Positions 37,114 through 45,425 of a stretch of DNA of 64,000 nt are shown here, in pieces (the first letter of the stretch is position 1; every line of letters begins with the position of its first letter). The notes beneath the pieces are model-generated. The model was given only the letters and a program-made list of their open reading frames with translations. It ran no database searches and was not told the origin of the DNA. A program made the translations under genes and the position numbers. Source of the DNA: CBDBLK01 sp965243145 (GTDB lineage: Bacteria; Bdellovibrionota; Bacteriovoracia; Bacteriovoracales; Bacteriovoracaceae); NCBI GenBank assembly GCA_965243145.1, contig CBDEUB010000002.1:930001-994000 (forward strand). The letters are read 5' to 3'.

Positions 37114-37841
37114 ATCTCAAAGGAAAAAAAGCACTGGTCACCGGCTCTTCGGCCGGCATAGGCCGGGCCATCGCCGAGGCGTTGATCGCCGAGGGCGTGC
37201 AAGTCTGCCTCAACTCCCGCAACCGAGAAAAACTGGAACAAGTCCGCCGACAAATGGGGGCCACGGCCAGTGTCGCCGGCGACCTCGGCAGTGTTGGCCA
37301 AGGCGCACATATCACCCAAGCGGCGGCCAAAGAGCTTGGCGGACTGGATATTTTGGTGGCCAATACAGGTGGCCCAGACAAGGGGAGTTTTTTGCAAGTG
37401 AGTGCTGGGCAATGGCAGCGGGACTTTCAATCCCTGTGGATGAGTCTGGTGGAATCGTTGCAAGTCTGCCTGCCCTCCATGCGGGAACAAAAATTTGGCC
37501 GCATCCTGGTGGTCACTTCCATCGCCGCCAAAGAACCCCTGCCGGGCCTCACCACCTCCAACGGACTGCGGGCAGGACTCGCCGGACTCATAAAATCCGT
37601 GGCCAATGAATACGCCGCCGATGGAATCACTTGCAACCTCGTCCTGCCCGGATACACCAACACCGATCGCCTCAAGGCCCTCAACTTACCCGAGGCCAAA
37701 GTGAGGGAGATGGTTCCCGCTGGCCGCCTGGGCGACCCCTGCGAACTGGCCTCCCTAGTGGCCTTCCTGGCATCAAGCAGGGCCAGCTATATCACTGGCC
37801 AGTCCATCGCCGTGGATGGAGGAGTGTTGCGCTCCCACTGA
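37104..37841 (+). CDS. Short-chain dehydrogenase/reductase
   Basis: 245 residues from ATG 37104. Classical SDR: TGSSAGIG cofactor motif, NTGGP in place of the usual NNAG, no clear YxxxK where expected: the segment TTSNGLRAGLAGLIKS has Ser/Asn rather than Tyr, followed by Lys, as in the divergent BphB/FabG-like "SGLRAG" subgroup. The last gene of the plus-strand kynurenine operon. Its substrate in this pathway is not obvious; loss of the canonical Tyr suggests altered or absent dehydrogenase activity. Confidence 0.8.
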   Translation: MDLNLKGKKALVTGSSAGIGRAIAEALIAEGVQVCLNSRNREKLEQVRRQMGATASVAGDLGSVGQGAHITQAAAKELGGLDILVANTGGPDKGSFLQVSAGQWQRDFQSLWMSLVESLQVCLPSMREQKFGRILVVTSIAAKEPLPGLTTSNGLRAGLAGLIKSVANEYAADGITCNLVLPGYTNTDRLKALNLPEAKVREMVPAGRLGDPCELASLVAFLASSRASYITGQSIAVDGGVLRSH

Positions 37842-37848
37842 ACTGGAA

Positions 37849-37937
37849 AACCCACTTCTCTTTGCCCGGAGGATTGATGAACAACGACAAAAAGGAGGCC
37901 CCAATGGCCAGTCAAAAAGGCAAAGAGAAAGTGGGTT
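37849..37937 (+). repeat. Long inverted repeat after the kynurenine operon
   Basis: AACCCACTTCTCTTTGCC (37849-37866) pairs with GGCAAAGAGAAAGTGGGTT (37919-37937): 18 pairs with one bulge around a 52-nt loop. It lies 8 bp after the SDR stop and could be a terminator-like or processing hairpin. The loop holds the start of a small ORF. Confidence 0.6.
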
Positions 37938-37984
37938 GTGGGTATTTAGCACACCGACACCGATTGGCAAGCAATCATTTTTAA
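37877..37984 (+). CDS. Candidate 35-residue ORF inside a hairpin loop
   Basis: ATG preceded by GGAGG at 37868-37872. The product is basic (MNNDKKEAPMASQKGKEK...), without recognisable homology. The Shine-Dalgarno lies in the loop of the inverted repeat above. Could be chance. Confidence 0.25.
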   Translation: MNNDKKEAPMASQKGKEKVGCGYLAHRHRLASNHF

Positions 37985-38059
37985 CTGGTGCAATTATTAC
38001 ACACTTTTAGTCGGTTTATGCATAGCAACATATTCATCAGTAAAAAAATGCTCCTCCCT

Positions 38060-38094
38060 TGAAAAATTACACCTTTCTTGATAAATTCAAACGG
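38060..38094 (+). promoter_or_regulatory. Boxes shared with later genes
   Basis: TGAAAAATTACAC (38060-38072) recurs at 40130-40142, and GATAAATTCAAACGG (38080-38094) recurs at 40907-40921. Each copy lies 40-85 bp upstream of a gene start (38136, 40206, 40990). Possibly binding sites of a common regulator or sigma factor. Confidence 0.4.
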
Positions 38095-38135
38095 CCCCTT
38101 CACAATGACGATAAGTAAGTTGAAGGAGAGCAAGT

Positions 38136-38561
38136 ATGAATGGCAATGGCCTCAATACACTCGAATATGCTGAAAAATTGAAAAATGCGGGAGTTCCCGA
38201 GGCCCAGGCATTTATCCAGGCACAGATGATCTACGATATTGTCGCCTCAACCTTGGCCACAAAGAGGGATATTAAAGACCTCGACCTCAAAATTGAAACC
38301 GTACGGGCCGACCTCAAGCGCGACATCAAAGAACTCGACAACAAACTTGAGGCCACTAAAAAAGAGTTGGATAACAATTTCAAACGGGATATGAAAATTT
38401 TGGAGGGAAAAATCGCCCTCAAAATGGCCTTAAACTCCGGGGCCATGGTGCTCACTATCCTGAGTACCCTGGTCGCTTTGGGAAAGTTGGGCATGCTCGA
38501 CCCCACGCCCCTCAGGCCCGCACTTATCGAACAAGTCAGGCCATTTTCTCCACAAAAATAA
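38136..38561 (+). CDS. DUF1640-like coiled-coil membrane protein
   Basis: 141 residues, AAGGAG before the ATG. N-terminal LEYAEKLKNAGVPEAQAFIQAQ and ATKRDIKDLDLKIE match the DUF1640/CCDC90-like pattern. A long coiled coil spans about residues 45-100, and one membrane helix lies near the C-terminus (AMVLTILSTLVALGKLGML). It probably oligomerises at the inner membrane. Molecular role unknown. Confidence 0.8.
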   Translation: MNGNGLNTLEYAEKLKNAGVPEAQAFIQAQMIYDIVASTLATKRDIKDLDLKIETVRADLKRDIKELDNKLEATKKELDNNFKRDMKILEGKIALKMALNSGAMVLTILSTLVALGKLGMLDPTPLRPALIEQVRPFSPQK

Positions 38562-38624
38562 TCCCTCTCAAAATCCATTTTGGGTTAAGATAAAAAGGTG
38601 AACCTTGATAAGGCACTTTTAACG

Positions 38625-38633
38625 CCCCCCCCC
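38625..38633 (+). repeat. C9 homopolymer tract
   Basis: Nine cytosines at codon 10-12 of the prepilin-like gene. C10 (or C7) would place the prepilin leader in frame with the body. Homopolymer runs of this length are typical slipped-strand switches, but also a common site of sequencing error. Confidence 0.75.
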
Positions 38634-39834
38634 GAAAACTTCTGCGCTCCCACCGCGGTTATGCCCTGCTCGCCGTTATGGCGCTCGCTGGAGTCGTCTC
38701 TCTCACCGCCGTCAAGAGCATCAAGCAATCCGCCGCCCGACGGGCCGCTATTCAAACTCTCAAGCGCAAATTTGAAACCGGGGCCTTTTTAAGGCGCATT
38801 TCCAAAAATCTCTTCAACTACCACGCCTGCCTCCACACCTTGGGCGGCCTCGGCACTGGCATCTCCGACGGACAGTCCATCAGCGACATTAAAAACCACG
38901 CCGGTGCCCCCAAATTTGTCGTCGGCAACCGCTACGGGCGGAACATGGTGCAATTTGAATCCGCCACTCTGGCCAACCTCTCCGGCAACTCCGTCGACCT
39001 GGAAGTCGAAGTCAGTCGCTGGAACAAACTCAAAAATCAAGCTGAGAGAAAGGTCAAAAAAGTTTTTCCCCTGACTATTGTCGGCAGCGCCGGCAGCTTG
39101 GAGGGCTGTTACCTCAGCACCGGCAACGCCGTCGCCGAATCCAATGAAAAATTGTGCCTCGGCATCCAACACGCTTCCTGGACGGGCGGCCACTGCGTAC
39201 TCGATCCCGTCACCAACAAGCAATGTCCCGCTCAAAACGCCCTGCGGGGGGTGAGTTCCAGCGGCACCCTCGACTGTTGCAGCACCAAATGGGTTCCCGA
39301 CCACCGCCGCTGGTGCAGTGGCGAGACGGTCGGACAGAGAACCGGCTGCAATGGCAACAGAACCAGGACAGGCACGCGCTCTCCCAGTTGGTCTCCCTCC
39401 AGGGGTTCGGTTTGTGCCGGACAAAGTTTTACCCAAACCGAACAGTGCTGCCGCGGCAGCGGGCCAAGTTGCATCAGGAGAACCCGCTCGGCCACGGGAA
39501 GCAAGTGCTGCCGCTCTTGCGGTGGCTGTAACCCCACACCGTGTCCGCCTCCACCGGCCCCCCCCGCCCCTCCAGCACCATCATTAACTCCGGGGCCTTC
39601 AGTGCCCCCCGTTGTTGGGCCACCTCCCCCTGGGCCTCCAGCTCCTCCCGTTCTTGCCCCGGCACCTGCGACACCACCCAGTTGCACCATGAATTGTGGC
39701 GCAAACAAAGCACCCAACTCCTCCTGCACCGGCTGTGTGTGCATCCTCTCTTGCCCCACCAGACAAAAACTCGTCAATTGTTCCTGTGTGACTCCGCCGA
39801 GTCCACCGACAATAACACCGCCAAATCCTCCTAC

Positions 39835-39900
39835 TCCACCTCCACCTCCACCTCCACCTCCACCTCCACCTCCACCTCCACCTCCACCTCCACCTCCACC
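39835..39900 (+). repeat. (TCCACC)11 hexanucleotide array
   Basis: Eleven perfect TCCACC units, read in frame as polyproline. Copy-number change keeps the reading frame but alters linker length near the C-terminus. Confidence 0.95.
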
Positions 39901-40205
39901 AAACAATTGTCCATGGCAAGATTGCAATGATAAAGATATATGCCCTTCTGGCGTAGGACGCCATGACCCAGATACATGTAGTTGTGTCTGTTTCATTCCT
40001 TAAAACCCATTGATCTCAAAGGCCGCGGAACTCTTCCGGCATCATTGGCCCCATAGACTTTTTTGACAAAATACCTGACTATTTCGAGGAGGACACTTTC
40101 CCTGAAAAATTAAGATAGGACATAATCGCTGAAAAATTACACTCCCTTCACTGATTCTCTTTTTCTGCCGATAGGCCACAAAAGGGCCTGTGGGGAGGGA
40201 CATTT

Positions 40206-40829
40206 ATGGAGCGAAAAATTAAACTGGGTGGGGAAATTTTTTTCCGCCGGGGAGAAAAATCCAAAGTGCAAAGGTTTGATTTTCAAATCAGCATTTTCCT
40301 GCACTCTTTTGCCGAAACCTTGATGAACAACTTTTCTGGCCTCAAATTTGGCCGTGAAGAAAAGCGCTTACTGACCCAGGAGGCCCGTCAAAAAATCCAA
40401 CAATTCCGCGGCCTCAATTCGGAATCTCCCTTTGTAGAAAAAGAAGTTGATAAATTGATCAAAAAACTCGCCGCCCACCGAGAAGAATCCCTGCACATTT
40501 GGGCCAATGGCCTGGGGGCCTACCTGTGTCTGGCGGCCATCGTTTCGGGAAGACTGCCTGAGAAAAACCGTTGGCAGTTCAAACTCGACTCCATCCCCCT
40601 GGCCCTCTTTCCCGCCTCTTTGGTCAAAGACAAACGGGCGATGGCCAGGCAAAAAGTTGAATTCACTTTCGAGCGCAATTGTTGGCCACACCCCTTTAAA
40701 AAACTCTACCAAATCCCCAAGCACTTAAAGTCTGTGGGCCTGAATAAAATCCAAATTTGTGGCCACGAGGACTCCGATTCCACTTCCGATACCGGCAAGA
40801 ACACCCACCGCCTGCGCAAAGCTGCTTAA
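40206..40829 (+). CDS. Unknown cytoplasmic protein
   Basis: 207 residues, strong GGGGAGGG upstream. Basic and helical in the first half (KLGGEIFFRRGEKSKVQRFD...), with one moderately hydrophobic segment (ANGLGAYLCLAAIVSGRLP). No signal peptide and no motif I recognise. The promoter region shares a TGAAAAATTACAC box with the DUF1640-like gene. Confidence 0.6.
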   Translation: MERKIKLGGEIFFRRGEKSKVQRFDFQISIFLHSFAETLMNNFSGLKFGREEKRLLTQEARQKIQQFRGLNSESPFVEKEVDKLIKKLAAHREESLHIWANGLGAYLCLAAIVSGRLPEKNRWQFKLDSIPLALFPASLVKDKRAMARQKVEFTFERNCWPHPFKKLYQIPKHLKSVGLNKIQICGHEDSDSTSDTGKNTHRLRKAA

Positions 40830-40906
40830 CAATCTGTCACAAAGTGCAAATAACTGCTTATAATAAGTTTTTTTAAAGTATAAAATGCAGTAACTCTTTA
40901 TAGTGA

Positions 40907-40943
40907 GATAAATTCAAACGGGAAGAGGCCTCTCCGGTTTGAA
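40907..40943 (+). promoter_or_regulatory. Shared box and dyad upstream of 40990 gene
   Basis: GATAAATTCAAACGG (also at 38080) runs into an imperfect inverted repeat, TTCAAACGG (40913-40921) with CCGGTTTGAA (40934-40943). Position 47 bp before the ATG fits an operator. Confidence 0.4.
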
Positions 40944-40989
40944 CTTATGATTCCAAGTTGATAGATTCCCTCCAAAAAGGGAGTCCATC

Positions 40990-41955
40990 ATGGAATGTTT
41001 GCATGAATCGGCCGATCAAGTGGTCGATTTGATCAACAAATCGGCACATCCCTTTCTACTGGAACCGGAGAGTGCTCCCTGCTTGTACCTCTTGGCCAGA
41101 GATCATAAAAAGCTCCATCTTTTGCACTCCATTTATCGCGCAGTGGCCCCCTCAACCTCAACCCTCAAAAACCGCTACCACCCGGGCAATCTCAAATCGG
41201 CCATGAAAAAAGATTTCGCCATCTATTGGCAACTCGAAACTTTGGCGATTAGCTATTACGCCACTTACCTGGCCAACCTCGGTGAGAGATTCGTTCTGGT
41301 GGACAGGCCCAGTTATTCCCGCGCCGACCTGCTCGCATGTATCCACGCTTTATTACAAGAGGGCCGCTTTGAATGGACATTATCCAACACGGATTTGCAC
41401 AACTACAGGCAGGCCTCCATCAAATGCTTGCGCAGTATTCACCTTAAATCCATCGGCCAAGACGACGACGGCAATTTCTGTATTCTCTTCCAAGAATCGA
41501 TCACCCACTTTTATTCCGATGTCAAAAATGAAGGCCTCAACACTCCCGTACACCAGACGACTGGCCAAGAATTGGCCGATTCCCTCCAACTCAAAAAAAT
41601 TAAAATCATTACGGGCCTCCACAAAATGATCTTGAGTGCCTCGGAAAACCTGAGAATTTTTTTAATCGACCCCCAGGCCTTAAACGGCCGCACCAGTGCT
41701 TTTCACAGGGCCTTGGCGTGTTTGAGAGAAATCAATGCCCGGCTTAAAGGCATTTCGCCGGCAACTGTGGAAGACATAAGGCCAGTGGCCCCCTCCCTCG
41801 ATCAAGTTCTGGCCACCTCCTCAACACGCAATGGCCACCCGGGCGGAGGACACTTGATCAACTCTTCACCCCACGCGCTCCGAGTTTTGTTTTCAACTGA
41901 ACCCAAAGGGGCGGCCAACTTTTTAAGGCCCGTGTTGAACAACGCAAGCTGGTAG
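40990..41955 (+). CDS. Unknown soluble protein
   Basis: 321 residues, AGGGAG before the ATG. Mixed alpha/beta, no signal peptide or membrane helix. Not recognised. The middle has an IYWQLETLAISYYATYLANLG helix and an ILFQESITHFYSD strand/helix unit. Likely in the same regulon as the neighbouring 38.1 and 40.2 kb genes because of the shared upstream box. Confidence 0.65.
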   Translation: MECLHESADQVVDLINKSAHPFLLEPESAPCLYLLARDHKKLHLLHSIYRAVAPSTSTLKNRYHPGNLKSAMKKDFAIYWQLETLAISYYATYLANLGERFVLVDRPSYSRADLLACIHALLQEGRFEWTLSNTDLHNYRQASIKCLRSIHLKSIGQDDDGNFCILFQESITHFYSDVKNEGLNTPVHQTTGQELADSLQLKKIKIITGLHKMILSASENLRIFLIDPQALNGRTSAFHRALACLREINARLKGISPATVEDIRPVAPSLDQVLATSSTRNGHPGGGHLINSSPHALRVLFSTEPKGAANFLRPVLNNASW

Positions 41956-42073
41956 ACAATCATGGGCCACGCTTTACCTCTTTAAAATGTTTTACTCGGG
42001 CAATCCCCTTGGCAATCCTTACCCCGATGCAAAGACAGCGGGGCCATTGCTAACATAAAAAAGCAACCTGATC

Positions 42074-42403
42074 TTGAGCAACAGTCTCAAAGGAAATGCG
42101 TTGGAGTTCTACCACAGAAGTGATCAGTCCATTAAATCCCTCATCGAGATGGGCGTTCGGGGATTTTTTCCCCTGTTTGAAAAAGAGTGGATTTCGGAGA
42201 TTGCCGAAAATTCAAAAAAATTGACCGGCAATGACAAACTCAAGGCCAAACAATTATTCAAAAAAATTTGCCAGTACCCCTCTCTCCAGAGAAAAAAAAC
42301 CGTACTGATGGCACTCAAACAGAGCGAGCGCGACCTCTTTATCTGTGCCTTTATGAAAATGGTTGAGAGCAAAATCCTAGACCGCAACCCCGAGTTTCAG
42401 TGA
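42074..42403 (+). CDS. Small helical protein, unknown
   Basis: 109 residues from a TTG; no good Shine-Dalgarno, so the start is uncertain. Charged and helical (EKEWISEIAENSKKL, LKAKQLFKKICQYPSL). It overlaps the next gene by one base (TGATG), suggesting coupled translation. Confidence 0.5.
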   Translation: MSNSLKGNALEFYHRSDQSIKSLIEMGVRGFFPLFEKEWISEIAENSKKLTGNDKLKAKQLFKKICQYPSLQRKKTVLMALKQSERDLFICAFMKMVESKILDRNPEFQ

Positions 42404-42732
42404 TGCAAGCGGGAAGGCCAATTGCCACTTGCCTGCTGGCGCTGAACTGCTTTTCCACCCTGGCCGAATACCGCGTCTATCAATATTATGTCAGGGCGGC
42501 GACCCCCACACTGCGGGACGGGAATTCCTATCTGGTCACCAGCACCCTGCACCCGGTGGCCTACCGGGCCTACCACGGGGGAGAACAAAGTTTGCGTGTC
42601 GATTTATTGCGCTCTTGGATGTGCTTTGGGGCCACTGCTCGGCGGCCTATATGCCCCTCACCGCTGGAAGAATTGCAAAAACAACTGGCCGAAGAATTGC
42701 CGGGCAATACTTTGGCGGGGGCGGGGCCTTGA
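42403..42732 (+). CDS. Small secreted protein with YRVYQYYVR motif
   Basis: 109 residues, signal peptide MQAGRPIATCLLALNCFSTLA. The mature part begins EYRVYQYYVRAATPTLRDGN and includes a TSTLHPVAYRAYHGG segment and one Cys pair (WMCFG...PIC). I recall similar small exported proteins in delta-type predators but cannot verify this. It overlaps both neighbours, so belongs to a three-gene unit. Confidence 0.65.
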   Translation: MQAGRPIATCLLALNCFSTLAEYRVYQYYVRAATPTLRDGNSYLVTSTLHPVAYRAYHGGEQSLRVDLLRSWMCFGATARRPICPSPLEELQKQLAEELPGNTLAGAGP

Positions 42733-42770
42733 AACCCAACCCCACCCCAGGCCATTCTCCACCAACTCCC

Positions 42771-43907
42771 ATGGCCAAATGGTTGCGCGCAAAAGAAGAA
42801 TTGCGCCAAAAGCAAGAGGCGGAAATTCAAAAACTTAAAATGGCCCACCAGGAACGGGTCGAGAACCAACGGACGGCAGAGAAGGTTCAACTCTCGCAAA
42901 TTCAAGATGCCCACCAAAAAAAACTGTTTCAGGAATACGAAAACAAGCAGAAAAAATTGGATTCCCTCAAGCAAAGTTTTCAAGATGTGCAACAAAACCT
43001 AGGCCAGCAAAAGGAAATTCTCAAACAAAACCATGTTCAGCAGATGGAACAAACCAAACGGGAATATGCCGAACAAATCCAAGACCTCATTTTTCAAGGC
43101 AGTGATCACGAACAAAAATTGCGCCATCGCCTGGATCAAAGAATTGCCCAATTGGAATCCGAGGCGCAAAACGACTTGGCCCAGACGAGACACGACACCA
43201 ATCTCAAGCTGGGCCGAATGGCGCACCGGAGTCAACAAAAACTGGAGGCCACCAACGCGCAAAACCGCGCCCAAGTGGAACAACTCACCCGGGAGCAAGA
43301 AGAGCAAAAAAACCTGAGCGAACTCGAATACCGCAGACAACTGCAACGCCAGGCCGAGTTCCACCAACAAGTCCACGGCCGCCGCCGCCAGGCCTATTTG
43401 GATGCCTTGGAGGATCAACACAAAATGCAACAAAATTCCCTGGACGGGAAAAAGCGGGATTTTGCCAAAACCTATTCACACCTGGCCTCCCAACACCAAC
43501 ACGCACTGGAAAACTTGAACGCCCAATTTGATAAAAGGTGGCGCGACCTCAAACTTTCCCTGGCCAAAAAAATGCAATTTAAAGAGGCCCAATCCGGTGA
43601 TCAATTCTACAATATTACCCAATTGAGGCCCCAGGTGGAGGACAAGGGCGACCACTATTTAGTCTCCCTCTCCGTGCCCCGACACGAGAAAGATAATTTT
43701 ACCCTGAGCGGAGACTTGCGCACTCTGCGCCTGTCCATGGCACGCCGCTTTCAAGACAAAGTCCAGGACGATTCGGGGAGTTTCCACCACACTGGCCGCG
43801 CCGAGAGCTTCACCAAAGAATTTCAAGTTTCCGACATCATCAACCCCCGCGAAATCTCCCGCAAATGGAATGCCGGGCAACTTTCCTATAAAATCCCCAA
43901 GGCCTAA
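42771..43907 (+). CDS. Coiled-coil protein with C-terminal alpha-crystallin-like domain
   Basis: 378 residues from ATG 42771 (TTG 42729, overlapping the previous stop, is an alternative). Residues ~5-265 are an almost uninterrupted Gln/Glu/Lys-rich coiled coil. From about 285 the sequence reads HYLVSLSVPRHEKDNFTLSG...LRTLRLSMARR...SFTKEFQVSDIINPREISRKW...GQLSYKIPKA. That follows the strand order and the P-x-x-(I/V)-x-x-x-(W/Y)-x-x-G-x-L-x-(I/V) finish of Hsp20/alpha-crystallin domains. A predicted elongated chaperone or tether. No standard IxI tail. Confidence 0.75.
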   Translation: MAKWLRAKEELRQKQEAEIQKLKMAHQERVENQRTAEKVQLSQIQDAHQKKLFQEYENKQKKLDSLKQSFQDVQQNLGQQKEILKQNHVQQMEQTKREYAEQIQDLIFQGSDHEQKLRHRLDQRIAQLESEAQNDLAQTRHDTNLKLGRMAHRSQQKLEATNAQNRAQVEQLTREQEEQKNLSELEYRRQLQRQAEFHQQVHGRRRQAYLDALEDQHKMQQNSLDGKKRDFAKTYSHLASQHQHALENLNAQFDKRWRDLKLSLAKKMQFKEAQSGDQFYNITQLRPQVEDKGDHYLVSLSVPRHEKDNFTLSGDLRTLRLSMARRFQDKVQDDSGSFHHTGRAESFTKEFQVSDIINPREISRKWNAGQLSYKIPKA

Positions 43908-44014
43908 GAAGCTCATATGGATGACCGCCCGGCAAGAAGAAAATTCGTTTTTTTTAAGAAATTTATGAGTTCCTTTGACTTCCAACCTCATATTCGCGTG
44001 CTGGTTAACGCATT

Positions 44015-44071
44015 AAGCTTGGTTCGAGCGGTGTTATCCTCTATCTGTGATCGGAAACTTTAACCAAGCTT
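44015..44071 (-). ncRNA. Candidate bridge RNA region of the IS1111 element
   Basis: In the non-coding 3' segment, AAGCTTGGTT (44015-44024) and AACCAAGCTT (44062-44071) form a perfect 10-bp stem with a 37-nt internal region. IS1111 elements carry their bridge RNA downstream of the transposase gene (established for the IS110 family). Boundaries and target/donor loops are not resolved here. Confidence 0.4.
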
Positions 44072-44165
44072 CTTTACCGAGGGTTTCACCACATCATGGT
44101 TCTTAAATTCTCAAAAAATCCTTATCTTCTCCTTTAAACCGGAACTGTCATCAGTTAATATTATT

Positions 44166-45272
44166 TCAGGCCGCTGCGTTGAGTGCCTCCCAGACAAAAC
44201 ACAGGTGCTCTCTTGCACAGGCAACTTTCACTTTATTGCTATGTTTGTTCATATTTTGAAGTCTTACAGATTTTTTTCGTAGTCTCTTCATGCATTTATC
44301 CGCAATGGCAACTATTGCTTTCGATTGGCCTTTCCTGGCCTCTTTTAATCTTTTGCTTATCTGGCATATCCGCCCCGAGAATTGACTGCTTTCAACAATC
44401 GTCGTTCTTATCCAACGATTCCCCATTTTTGTTATTCCAAATTTCTTTTCCTTTCCACCAGAACTGTATTCACTGACATCCAGGCCAGCGTACGAAACAA
44501 GTTTCGATGGGTGGGAAAATCTTTCAATATCTCCAATCTCCGTTATCAACGCCATTGCAGAAAAAGTGCTTATACCTCTAAAACAAGTAAGAGCATTTTT
44601 TTTCTTTTTATACCTTTTCAGTTCCGACAATTCTTCGATTTTTTTATCGTATTCCTCAATACAGTCATTCATCCTTTCACATTGCCCAAGAAGAAATTCC
44701 AGATTTATCCTGCCTGAGTCGTCCAAAGTTTTTATTTCCCTGCGAATCCACGCCATATGCGAAATTGTCCAATATGACTTGTTTTCCCCGCCTTCATTAT
44801 ATTTGAGTCCGTATCGCTTTAAAGTCGATACAATGTGATTTTTTAGAGATTTTCGTTGCTCAACAAAAAATCTACGGGAGCGGATAATGTCTCTGGCCTG
44901 TTCGTCAACTTTGTCAGGAATATAAACGGGCGTTAAAAGTCCTTTTGCAAAATACTTGGCAAGTTTGTTGCTATCGACTCGATCGGTTTTCACCCGTCCG
45001 CTCGCTAACTCGGGAATCATCGAAGGCGCAATGATCGTGCTATCGATCCCCTTGGAGATTAAATAGCGGTGAAGGGAATTGCCCATGTAACTTGCTTCAT
45101 GGCAGGTTTTCAACTGAAATCCTTGGCCTTCGAGTTTTTTGAGTTTTCCCAGTAATTTGGCGTTTGTTGCCTTGCATTTAAATTCCAAAGTTTCTCCTGT
45201 TGCTTCACAGAATCCCCCTCCGTGAAAAGACTTGTCGTCGACATCTAATCCCACATAAAGTACATTTTTCAT
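44166..45272 (-). CDS. IS110-family transposase (DEDD plus Ser)
   Basis: 368 residues from ATG 45272, with AGGAGGG eleven bases upstream. The RuvC-like DEDD core is visible: YVGLDVDDK, TCHEAS and TDRVDSNKLAKYF. The C-terminal Transposase_20 part has FRGISTFSAMALITEIGDI and the Ser-containing AGLDVSEYSSGGKEK. Length is complete, no frameshift, so probably active. It would catalyse RNA-guided strand exchange. Confidence 0.95.
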   Translation of the reverse strand: MKNVLYVGLDVDDKSFHGGGFCEATGETLEFKCKATNAKLLGKLKKLEGQGFQLKTCHEASYMGNSLHRYLISKGIDSTIIAPSMIPELASGRVKTDRVDSNKLAKYFAKGLLTPVYIPDKVDEQARDIIRSRRFFVEQRKSLKNHIVSTLKRYGLKYNEGGENKSYWTISHMAWIRREIKTLDDSGRINLEFLLGQCERMNDCIEEYDKKIEELSELKRYKKKKNALTCFRGISTFSAMALITEIGDIERFSHPSKLVSYAGLDVSEYSSGGKEKKFGITKMGNRWIRTTIVESSQFSGRICQISKRLKEARKGQSKAIVAIADKCMKRLRKKSVRLQNMNKHSNKVKVACAREHLCFVWEALNAAA

Positions 45273-45425
45273 TTGGATGGCCCTCCTTTTGGGTTTGTAA
45301 AAGTCCATTATTCAGACTTTTACATGGGGTAACCAGTCCCCGGTTAAAAAGGGCGGTCATCCATTATTTCTGTCTTAAAAAGATAGAGACTGCCCAAAGC
45401 GCTTTTTGACGGTTATGATGATGAG

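Larger units (their letters stand above)
38598..40003 (+). pseudogene. Prepilin-like Cys/Pro-rich surface protein, frameshifted at poly-C
   Basis: The GTG at 38598 (AAAAAGG upstream) begins VNLDKALLTPPP and then meets nine C (38625-38633). Adding one C gives RKLLRSHRGYALLAVMALAG, a typical type IV prepilin leader (basic stretch, Gly, then hydrophobic helix) joined to the downstream frame that runs to 40003. As sequenced, the downstream frame has only the internal ATG 38678, which would cut away the leader and half of the helix. The mature part has a pilin-like domain, many Cys (possible disulfides), then Pro-rich linkers including a 22-residue proline run. The position-5 Glu of pilins is absent, so it may be a minor pilin-like surface protein. 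Confidence 0.7.
43917..45364 (-). mobile_element. IS110-family element, IS1111 subgroup
   Basis: Bounded (or nearly so) by ATGGATGACCGCCC at 43917-43930 and its exact reverse complement at 45351-45364. Such subterminal inverted repeats are typical of the IS1111 branch. About 1.45 kb, one transposase gene on the minus strand, a 235-bp non-coding part downstream of it and a 79-bp upstream part. It lies ten bases after the stop of the coiled-coil gene. I could not define target site or exact tips. Confidence 0.85.

Noticed and set aside
39232..39996. 254-residue Gly-rich open frame on the minus strand
   Set aside because: It is the antisense shadow of the polyproline and Cys-rich region of the prepilin-like gene.
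42429..42770. N-terminal extension of the coiled-coil protein
   Set aside because: It overlaps a signal-peptide gene in another frame and reads as low-quality sequence; ATG 42771 fits better.
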